Origin: Gammaproteobacteria bacterium
GTDB lineage: Bacteria; Pseudomonadota; Gammaproteobacteria; Arenicellales; JAANXG01
Assembly: GCA_018263405.1 (NCBI GenBank)
Contig: JAANXG010000138.1
Location: 1 to 6,314 of the forward strand
Length of the DNA: 6,314 nt
Direction of reading: 5' to 3'
Numbering within the stretch: the stretch's first letter is position 1; each line of letters starts with the position of its first letter. The translations under genes and the position numbers were made by a program. Under the pieces are notes generated by a model. The model had not been told where the DNA came from and did not search any database. It saw only the letters and a list, made by a program, of their open reading frames with translations. Below are positions 1 to 5,052 of this stretch, piece by piece.

Positions 1-91
1 GGTCGGAAAAGCCCCTCGCCGGCGTTACGCTCGCTTGAATTGACCGGGCCAGTCCTGCGCTCGCGTGCCTTGGCGATCGGCTTTTCCGATC
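1..91. repeat. Long imperfect inverted repeat (possible MITE, IS end or intergenic palindrome)
   Basis: Positions 1-20 match the reverse complement of 72-91 at 17 of 20 bases, including an 11-base uninterrupted core (3-13 against 79-89). The pairing continues inward: GGC 21-23 with GCC 67-69, then ACGC 27-30 with GCGT 63-66 after a 3-base bulge. At the apex, GAC 42-44 faces GTC 52-54 around GG/CC. The whole segment could fold into one long hairpin. A smaller perfect hairpin, GATCGG-CTTTT-CCGATC, sits at 75-91. No transposase is visible, and the left arm starts at base 1, so the element may extend outside the window. It lies downstream of the methyltransferase gene in that gene's direction of transcription. 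Confidence 0.55.
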
Positions 92-122
92 CCGCTGAAC
101 GTGTGTGTATTTATGCCCAAGG

Positions 123-149
123 GTACTAAGTCCGACAGGCTCCTAGTAC
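123..149. repeat. Hairpin-forming sequence downstream of the corrinoid operon
   Basis: GTACTA at 123-128 pairs perfectly with TAGTAC at 144-149. Inside, AG (129-130) pairs with CT (140-141) and CC (132-133) with GG (138-139), around a GACA loop and with small bulges. It starts about 80 bases past the stop codon of the last minus-strand gene. It has no U-tract on either side, so it is not a canonical intrinsic terminator. It could be a REP-like palindrome, an RNA-stabilising 3' hairpin or part of a mobile-element end. Confidence 0.35.
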
Positions 150-229
150 TGCGGTTTTGCTCCATCGGATCGTCCAAATCCAACCCAAATTCGGGCGCGA
201 ATTCTGTGAAGTTATTTTTGCGCGAGCCC

Positions 230-1147
230 TTAGCCAACGGCACGCCGCCTCCGCCGGCCTCGGCGGCCACCGCCGGTCGCGGCTTCCGCCAAATGCGCCG
301 GTGGGGGCTCGCGGTAAGCACGAATCCACCCTGCGCAGTCTTTGTCGTGACCCATCAATACGTCGGCGGCACGAATCGATTGCACGACCTCCGGATGCAG
401 CGGATTGGTAATCGCCGATGTCATCCCCGCACCGGTTGCCATGGACAGAAACGCCCCGTTTATCCCGTTTCGGTTGGGGAGCCCAAAACTGATATTGGAA
501 GCACCGCAGGTGGTATTGCACTTCAGCTCTTCGCGGATCCAGCGCACCAGGGAGAATACCTGTCGCCCCGCACTGCCCATCGCGCCAATCGGCATAACTA
601 AGGGATCGATTACGACGTCGGCAACCGGTATACCGTAGTCCGCTGCCCGCTCCACGATCTTTTTGGCGACTTTGAATCGCACGTTTGGATCCTCGGAAAT
701 GCCTGTCTCATCGTTACTGATGGCCACCACCGCGGCTTCGTGTTTGGCGACTAGCGGAAGAACCGTCTCCAAGCGCTCCTCCTCCCCGGTAACCGAGTTC
801 ACCAGCGCCTTGCCCTGATAGACGCTTAAACCGGATTCCAGCGCGGCGACAATGGACGAATCGATGCAAAGCGGCACGTCGGTGATCGACTGCACCAACT
901 GAATTGACTTAGCCAGAATTGCAGGTTCATCCGCCAAGGGTATGCCCGCGTTGATGTCCAGCATCCGTGCACCGGCCTGAACCTGCGCGACGGCATCGGA
1001 TTCTACCCGCTTGAAATTACCAGTTTTCATTTCCCGTGCCAGCACCTTACGGCCCGTTGGATTGATCCGTTCCCCAATCAGCACAAAGGGTCGTTCAAAT
1101 CCGATCACAATCTCTTTCCTGGCGGAACTGACTACGGTATCGGTCAT
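230..1147 (-). CDS. Methyltetrahydrofolate:corrinoid protein methyltransferase (pterin-binding family)
   Basis: This 305-residue protein belongs to the pterin-binding superfamily (dihydropteroate synthase fold, TIM barrel), in the branch with MtgA, AcsE and CmuB, which move methyl groups between a corrinoid protein and tetrahydrofolate. Visible motifs are GERINPTG (25-32), DINAG (64-68), IDSS (95-98), NSVTGEEE (117-124), DPLVMPIG (181-188) and GASNISFGLPNR (215-226). The Asn of GASN (218) corresponds in position to the pterin-contacting Asn of corrinoid methyltransferases. An unusual tail, GGGRRGRRRRR (292-302), carries seven Arg and follows the barrel. The gene starts 2 bases after the stop of the preceding small gene and is the last of the four-gene operon. 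The expected role is methyl-corrinoid + THF to methyl-THF, in the cytoplasm. It lacks the extra domains of MetH. The methyl-transfer class is clear; the direction and the ultimate methyl donor are inferred. Confidence 0.9.
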   Translation of the reverse strand: MTDTVVSSARKEIVIGFERPFVLIGERINPTGRKVLAREMKTGNFKRVESDAVAQVQAGARMLDINAGIPLADEPAILAKSIQLVQSITDVPLCIDSSIVAALESGLSVYQGKALVNSVTGEEERLETVLPLVAKHEAAVVAISNDETGISEDPNVRFKVAKKIVERAADYGIPVADVVIDPLVMPIGAMGSAGRQVFSLVRWIREELKCNTTCGASNISFGLPNRNGINGAFLSMATGAGMTSAITNPLHPEVVQSIRAADVLMGHDKDCAGWIRAYREPPPAHLAEAATGGGRRGRRRRRAVG

Positions 1148-1149
1148 TT

Positions 1150-1449
1150 TTATTCTCTGTTGCCCTTGGACCGGACCAGTCGAAACAAGTCTTCCGCGGT
1201 CATGGTCGTTTCAAACTCCGAGGCTACTCGTTCAACCTCAGCCTGCAGATCCGACGCCGCCACTTCCCGAGAATCACGGCGCCACTCGCTCAGATAAGCC
1301 TCGCTGCCGCCGCGTCCCGCACGCATCGCGGCTCGGTCGATGGCCTCCTGAAACCGGTGCGATAGCTGCTTTTTTAACGTCCTGCGGCCGGCTTTGCCGA
1401 TGACCTGGGCGGGGATATCGCGCCAGTACACGATAATCAGTTTTGCCAC
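1150..1449 (-). CDS. Small Virulence_fact-type (PF13769-like) protein of unknown function
   Basis: This 99-residue protein is basic and Arg-rich in its first half and acidic and helical in its second. It begins MAKLIIVYWRDIPAQVI and contains a FQEAIDRAAMRAG segment (about 33-45) and an AYLSEWRR segment (about 51-58). I recognise this as the short family that automated pipelines call 'virulence factor' (PF13769). The name derives from a distant relative and says nothing about virulence here. No signal peptide or membrane segment is seen, so it is probably cytoplasmic. The start is GTG, supported by GGAG 7 bases upstream. The gene overlaps the end of the DUF1638 gene by 13 bases and stops 2 bases before the methyltransferase start, so translation is probably coupled. 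The position suggests a role in corrinoid methyl transfer, perhaps as a subunit or chaperone, but this is inference from context only. Confidence 0.8.
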   Translation of the reverse strand: MAKLIIVYWRDIPAQVIGKAGRRTLKKQLSHRFQEAIDRAAMRAGRGGSEAYLSEWRRDSREVAASDLQAEVERVASEFETTMTAEDLFRLVRSKGNRE

Positions 1450-2054
1450 GGCAAATTCTCCGGATCCATATCATGCAGCGCATGACTAAGGGGCTGCAGG
1501 CCCGTGAACCGATACTCGAACTCGAGATCCAGCCGCTGCGCGGCGGATCTCGCTTTTTCGAGTAAGGCCTCATCCCGGCGCTGCGCCAGGTAAACCAAAC
1601 GCTTGTAATTACCGAAATACAGGGACCGCAGTTCCGGATGATCCGCAATGCCCATATCCCGCAGGATCAGGCGATCGAAGTGCCGTGCCAGGTAATCCGT
1701 CAAATAGAAAGTACCGGGCTCGGCTTCACCGATGGCCTCGAACACCGATGCGCCGGCAAAGAATTCGTAGCAGTGGTTGCCCCCGATTCGCTCAACGCCC
1801 TCTTCGTTCAGCATTGCATCCAGACGGCCACCCGTGCCGCAATCCGCATAGGCTACATATATATTTCGATACCGGTTCCGGGCGGCGTGGATTTTTTCCC
1901 GGACAGCGCCGGTAATCTTGTCCGGAGTGTTATGCAACCGGGCAGGCAGGCACTGAACCTCCAGATAGTCCCAACCGTTGTATTCGACCACAGCCATCAG
2001 CTCATGCACCATGGCCCCACAAGCGATGATCAAGTTCTTCGGACGATCGGCCAT
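1437..2054 (-). CDS. DUF1638 family protein, function unknown
   Basis: This 205-residue protein has the features I associate with DUF1638. They are ACGAMVHEL (11-19), a LHNTPDKI segment (40-47), YADCGTGGRLD (69-79) and GGNHCYEFFAG (91-101). The recurring Cys and His residues (C12, C35, H41, C72, H94, C95) are embedded in conserved-looking motifs and could bind a metal or cofactor. No signal peptide or membrane helix is visible. The frame stays open upstream to 2177, but that part overlaps the corrinoid gene and reads as non-native sequence. The ATG at 2054-2052, 25 bases after the corrinoid stop, gives the natural MADRPKNLIIACGA start. The gene lies between the corrinoid protein and the methyltransferase, so it probably serves corrinoid methyl transfer, for example in cofactor handling or activation. 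I recall DUF1638 genes beside MtbC/MtaC-like corrinoid genes elsewhere, but no biochemical function is known to me. Confidence 0.85.
   Translation of the reverse strand: MADRPKNLIIACGAMVHELMAVVEYNGWDYLEVQCLPARLHNTPDKITGAVREKIHAARNRYRNIYVAYADCGTGGRLDAMLNEEGVERIGGNHCYEFFAGASVFEAIGEAEPGTFYLTDYLARHFDRLILRDMGIADHPELRSLYFGNYKRLVYLAQRRDEALLEKARSAAQRLDLEFEYRFTGLQPLSHALHDMDPENLPWQN
1456..1460 (-). promoter_or_regulatory. Ribosome binding site deciding a GTG start
   Basis: On the minus strand GGAGA ends 6 to 7 bases before the GTG at 1449-1447, inside the 3' end of the DUF1638 gene. It supports a GTG initiation codon for the small Virulence_fact-type gene rather than a later start. Confidence 0.6.
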
Positions 2055-2079
2055 TACATCCGTCCCGAAGCTGAAACCG

Positions 2080-2799
2080 TCAGCCAGCGGCCTCCCGTGC
2101 CTTAACGAGTTCCTGGGCAGTTTCCACCGCCACGGCGGCGTCCCGGCAATATGCGTCGGCCCCGACGGCCTCACCAAACTCCTCGTTCAGCGGCGCACCT
2201 CCGACTATGACAATGTAGTCGTCGCGGATGCCCTGTTCGGTCATGGCATCGATGACTACTTTCATGTAAGGCATGGTTGTTGTGAGCAGTGCCGACATGC
2301 CCAGTATGTCCGGTTTGTGTTCTTCCAGGGCTGCCAGATAATTTTCCACCGGATTATTAATACCAATGTCGATGACCTCGAAACCGGCACCTTCCATCAT
2401 CATGGATACCAGTTTCTTGCCGATATCGTGAATATCACCCTTGACCGTGCCGATCACCATTTTGCCTACTTGCCTGGTACCGGTTTCCGCGAGCAACGGC
2501 CGCAGGATTGTCATGCCGCCTTTCATGGCATTGGCGGCAAGCAGCACTTCGGGCACAAACAGGATGCCGTCGCGGAAATCGATCCCAACGATCCGCATAC
2601 CCTCCACGAGCGCCTCGCTCAACACCTTGTCCGGTGCCCAATCCCGGTCGAGAAGGATCCGGGTACCCTCTTCGATTTCTTCCTTCAACCCGTCGTACAG
2701 ATCCGCGTGCATCTGCTCGATAAGTTCGTCATCGGGTAGTTCGGAGAGGATGATGTCCTCTTCCTCGAAATCGTCTTGTGCTTGATCAGACTCGGCCAT
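2080..2799 (-). CDS. Corrinoid (cobalamin-binding) methyl-carrier protein, MtbC/MtgC-like
   Basis: This 239-residue protein has the standard two-domain layout of methyltransferase corrinoid proteins. A helical cap domain spans about 30-110 (EEIEEGTRILL through FVPEVLLAANAMK). A Rossmann-like B12-binding domain spans about 113-232. The cobalamin signature GDIHDIGK (121-128) places His124 as the lower cobalt ligand. SALLTTT (169-175) and GGAPLN (200-205) are the other family motifs that line the cofactor tail. About 28 acidic residues precede the cap (DDFEEEDIILSELPDDEL). The protein would carry a methyl group on cobalt between a substrate-specific methyltransferase and the THF methyltransferase encoded downstream. 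It is the first gene of the operon; only a weak GAGACGA-like ribosome site precedes its ATG. The methyl donor (methylamine, glycine betaine or another methylated amine) cannot be read from this protein. Confidence 0.93.
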   Translation of the reverse strand: MAESDQAQDDFEEEDIILSELPDDELIEQMHADLYDGLKEEIEEGTRILLDRDWAPDKVLSEALVEGMRIVGIDFRDGILFVPEVLLAANAMKGGMTILRPLLAETGTRQVGKMVIGTVKGDIHDIGKKLVSMMMEGAGFEVIDIGINNPVENYLAALEEHKPDILGMSALLTTTMPYMKVVIDAMTEQGIRDDYIVIVGGAPLNEEFGEAVGADAYCRDAAVAVETAQELVKAREAAG

Positions 2800-2819
2800 G
2801 GCGTATCGTCTCGTTTTCG

Positions 2820-2849
2820 GTTACAACAGCCTGTTTAAAAATGTAACAG
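2820..2849. promoter_or_regulatory. Dyad cluster just upstream of the corrinoid operon (candidate operator)
   Basis: AACAG-C-CTGTT at 2825-2835 is a perfect 11-base dyad, and AACAG recurs at 2845-2849. An outer pair, GTTACA (2820-2825) and TGTAAC (2842-2847), is also perfectly inverted. The cluster lies 21 to 50 bases before the corrinoid ATG, where a repressor or leader structure could act. No matching regulator family was recognised, and arms this short can arise by chance. Confidence 0.3.
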
Positions 2850-2960
2850 TGCCCGAACCGAAGTCCGGTACTAGTGTACCCCGTCACTGATATTGCAACA
2901 TACAGAGCGTGCCTAAGCCGCTGGTGGAAGGCGCGATCCGCAGTGAATGGACTAGTACTT

Positions 2961-3009
2961 CTCCAATATAATATTTAACATTGACAACAAATATGTCAGT
3001 GTTGTTTCA
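2961..3009. promoter_or_regulatory. AT-rich promoter-like island
   Basis: A perfect TATAAT lies at 2967-2972 and a perfect TTGACA at 2981-2986 on the plus strand, but they are in the wrong order to form one promoter. Neither has a good partner box at 16-18 bases. ACAACA (2984-2989) is inverted as TGTTGT (3000-3005), and TGACA (2982-2986) as TGTCA (2994-2998). This is the most AT-rich part of the divergent region and is a plausible location for promoters or a regulator site, but no specific start point can be assigned. Confidence 0.25.
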
Positions 3010-3010
3010 G

Positions 3011-3030
3011 GGGGCGCCTATTTACGCCCC
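3011..3030. other. GC-rich hairpin in the divergent region
   Basis: GGGGCG (3011-3016) pairs with CGCCCC (3025-3030) around an 8-base loop, CCTATTTA. No T-tract follows on either strand, so it is not a standard intrinsic terminator. If fhs is transcribed from the AT-rich island just upstream, this would sit at the start of a roughly 300-base leader. Confidence 0.35.
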
Positions 3031-3237
3031 GATTTAGTCTATATGCTGGCACACCCGCGACATGAGGTGTACGGAAAACGACACTACGGATACAAGGTTT
3101 TTCCCGCTTTGTCGATTCGGGGGTAGCATATGTCGCGAATACAGTTCACTCTGGGATACGCCCTTTGTTAGATTCTCGCGGTTTTTTGAGACGGATTTTG
3201 CAAGAGGTAGTCACCGGGCCGTGATTCAATGCAACGG

Positions 3238-3254
3238 TGTACGATGATCGTGCA
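3238..3254. promoter_or_regulatory. 17-base near-perfect palindrome upstream of fhs (candidate operator)
   Basis: TGTACGAT (3238-3245) and ATCGTGCA (3247-3254) are inverted around one central base with a single mismatch. The site ends 77 bases before the fhs ATG, a reasonable place for a transcription-factor site. No known operator consensus was recognised, and one such palindrome in a region this size is only mildly unexpected. Confidence 0.3.
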
Positions 3255-3320
3255 TCAAAGCAGGGCACAGAGGCAAGAAAAACACAAGCCGCCCGCCAAA
3301 AAGCGAGGTTGGCGATCAAC

Positions 3321-3328
3321 AGAGGTGG
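3321..3328 (+). promoter_or_regulatory. Strong Shine-Dalgarno for fhs
   Basis: AGAGGTGG ends 3 bases before the ATG at 3332, with the GAGG core about 6 bases upstream. It fixes the start of the formate-THF ligase at MAYKSDIEIA, which matches the usual N-terminus of this family. Confidence 0.75.
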
Positions 3329-3331
3329 GAC

Positions 3332-5008
3332 ATGGCTTACAAATCCGATATCGAAATTGCCCGCGAAGCGAACCCAATACCGATTCGACAAGTCGCGCAA
3401 GGTGTGGGTATCCCGGAGGACGCTTTCTATCCATACGCGTACAGCAAGGGGAAAATCGACCTGGATTATATTGCCGGCCTGTCCGAACGGCCAGACGGTA
3501 ACCTGGTACTGGTGACCGCCATCACACCCACGCCGGCCGGCGAAGGCAAAACTACGACAACAGTAGGGCTGGGGGACGCCCTGAACCGCATCGGTAAAAA
3601 AGCCACGATCTGCATCCGGGAACCCAGTTTGGGTCCGTGCTTTGGTGTGAAAGGCGGCGCGGCCGGCGGCGGTTATGCCCAGGTCATACCGATGGAAGAC
3701 ATTAACCTACATTTCACGGGCGACTTTCACGCCATCGGCACTGCCAACAATCTGTTGTGCGCCCTGATCGACAATCACATTACCCACGGCAATTCCCTTG
3801 ACATCGATGTCCGCAAGATTAGTTTTAAACGCGTCGTGGACATGAACGACCGCGCGTTACGCCGGATCGTGTGCTCGCTTGGCGGAGCCGCGAACGGATT
3901 TCCGCGCGAAGACGGCTTCGACATCACTGTTGCCTCGGAAGTCATGGCAATATTCTGCCTGGCGACGGATCGTAATGACCTGCAACGACGGTTGGCGAAT
4001 ATCGTGGTTGCTGAAAATACGGATCGCAAGCCGGTATACGCCCGTGACTTGAACGCCGACGGCGCGATGGCCGTACTACTCAAGGATGCGTTGATGCCGA
4101 ACCTAGTTCAAACACTGGAGAACAATCCAGCAATGGTACACGGTGGTCCGTTCGCCAATATCGCCCACGGATGCAACTCCGTAATCGCAACGAAGGCCGG
4201 TTTAAAGCTGGCCGACTACGTCATCACCGAGGCCGGCTTCGGCGCTGACTTAGGGGCGGAGAAGTTTTTTGACATTAAGTGCCGAAAAGCCGGCTTATCT
4301 CCGAAGGCCGCCGTGATCGTAGCGACAATTCGCGCCCTAAAGATGCACGGCGGTGTGGAAAAAGCCGGGCTCGGCGCACCCAATGCCGACGCGGTATCCA
4401 AAGGCTGCGGCAATCTGGTCCGCCATATTCAAAACGTTAAAGCGTTCGGCGTTCCGGTAATTGTGGCCATCAACCAGTTCGTAACCGATACGGAAGAAGA
4501 GATTCAGGCCGTAAAGGATGCGGTGGCGGAACACGGCGTGGAAGCGATCGGCTGCAGCCACTGGGAACACGGCGGTGCCGGTGCCGAGGATCTGGCTCGC
4601 GGTGTGGTGAAATTTGTAGAAGCGAATACCGCCCGGTTCGCACCCATCTACGAGGATGGACTCTCGCTGTGGGATAAAGTGAAGACCGTCGCGACGCGCA
4701 TCTATGGCGCCGACGACATCATAGCGGATAAAGTAGTTCGGATTCAGTTCAAAAAGTTTGAAAAACAGGGTTTCGGCCACTTCCCTATCTGTGTCGCCAA
4801 AACCCAGTACAGTTTCTCCACCGATCCCAATCTCAAAGGAGCGCCGCAGGGCCACGTCGTGCCAATTCGGGAAGTTAAGCTGTCAGCCGGTGCCGAGTTT
4901 CTGGTGGTGGTCTGCGGCGACATCATGACCATGCCCGGCCTACCCAAGGTACCGGCCGCGGACCATATTAACCTTGATCAACAAGGTCGGATCGCGGGCC
5001 TGTTCTAA
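3332..5008 (+). CDS. fhs: Formate--tetrahydrofolate ligase (10-formyl-THF synthetase)
   Basis: This complete 558-residue protein, of usual family length, catalyses formate + ATP + THF to 10-formyl-THF + ADP + phosphate, reversibly. Family features run in order: the DIEIA start (6-10), the P-loop TPTPAGEGKTTTT (65-77), IREPSLGPCFGVKGGAAGGG (95-114), FTGDFHAI (128-135) and a C-terminal GDIMTMPGLPKVPA segment (529-542) that contributes to the folate site. No frameshift or missing motif is seen. It is cytoplasmic, normally a homotetramer. It is transcribed divergently from the corrinoid operon, next to genes that would deliver methyl groups to THF. It may therefore act in reverse after methyl-THF oxidation, releasing formate and making ATP, or it may supply formyl-THF for biosynthesis. 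The nearby dyads and the long leader suggest regulation, but no regulator was identified. The identification is secure. Confidence 0.98.
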   Translation: MAYKSDIEIAREANPIPIRQVAQGVGIPEDAFYPYAYSKGKIDLDYIAGLSERPDGNLVLVTAITPTPAGEGKTTTTVGLGDALNRIGKKATICIREPSLGPCFGVKGGAAGGGYAQVIPMEDINLHFTGDFHAIGTANNLLCALIDNHITHGNSLDIDVRKISFKRVVDMNDRALRRIVCSLGGAANGFPREDGFDITVASEVMAIFCLATDRNDLQRRLANIVVAENTDRKPVYARDLNADGAMAVLLKDALMPNLVQTLENNPAMVHGGPFANIAHGCNSVIATKAGLKLADYVITEAGFGADLGAEKFFDIKCRKAGLSPKAAVIVATIRALKMHGGVEKAGLGAPNADAVSKGCGNLVRHIQNVKAFGVPVIVAINQFVTDTEEEIQAVKDAVAEHGVEAIGCSHWEHGGAGAEDLARGVVKFVEANTARFAPIYEDGLSLWDKVKTVATRIYGADDIIADKVVRIQFKKFEKQGFGHFPICVAKTQYSFSTDPNLKGAPQGHVVPIREVKLSAGAEFLVVVCGDIMTMPGLPKVPAADHINLDQQGRIAGLF

Positions 5009-5023
5009 GGGCTGTTAACACTT

Positions 5024-5052
5024 GCCCGTGCCGCCATTATGGCACGTCGGGC
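5024..5052. terminator. Hairpin between convergent fhs and GMC genes (candidate bidirectional terminator)
   Basis: CGTGCC (5027-5032) pairs with GGCACG (5041-5046) around an 8-base loop. The stem can extend by GCC (5024-5026) with GGC (5050-5052) after a bulge. It lies 16 bases after the fhs stop and includes the stop codon of the opposing gene. There is no U-tract, so it would be a weak intrinsic terminator; blocking of convergent transcription is the likely use. Confidence 0.35.

Larger units (their letters stand above)
2800..3331. other. Divergent intergenic region between the corrinoid operon and fhs
   Basis: This 532 bp stretch separates two divergent transcription units and should hold promoters for both. 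It contains an AT-rich island (2961-3009), a GC hairpin (3011-3030) and several dyads. The longest open frame, 61 codons from 3062 on the plus strand, has low-complexity-free but unrecognisable content and no good ribosome site. I see no tRNA, no B12-box-type cobalamin riboswitch motif, no SAM or glycine riboswitch core and no recognisable small protein. Confidence 0.6.

Noticed and set aside
25..321. 98-codon minus-strand frame covering the left edge
   Set aside because: It starts inside the methyltransferase gene in another frame and runs through the inverted repeats; no recognisable family.
1638..2105. 155-codon open frame on the plus strand
   Set aside because: It is antisense to the DUF1638 gene; no motif and no operon logic.
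2055..2177. Upstream extension of the DUF1638 frame to an ATG at 2177
   Set aside because: The added 41 residues overlap the end of the corrinoid gene and look like shadow translation; the ATG at 2054 gives the natural family start.
2868..2958. GTACTAGT (2868-2875) and ACTAGTAC (2951-2958) as an inverted pair framing a mini-element
   Set aside because: A perfect 8-base distal inverted pair is expected about twice by chance in a 500 bp region; no supporting structure between them.
3047..3062. Possible sigma-54 promoter starting at TGGCAC
   Set aside because: The -12 element (TTGC) is absent at the required spacing.
3056..3137. CGCGACAT (3056-3063) and ATGTCGCG (3130-3137) inverted pair
   Set aside because: Same chance expectation as above and no further pairing next to the arms.
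3062..3247. 61-codon open frame on the plus strand in the divergent intergenic region
   Set aside because: No convincing ribosome site, no recognisable motif and no composition like the real genes; the length is expected by chance.
2800..3331. Cobalamin riboswitch ahead of the corrinoid operon or fhs
   Set aside because: No B12-box-like sequence was found on either strand by eye.
4337..4855. 172-codon open frame on the minus strand
   Set aside because: It is antisense to the fully conserved fhs gene and has no recognisable protein features.
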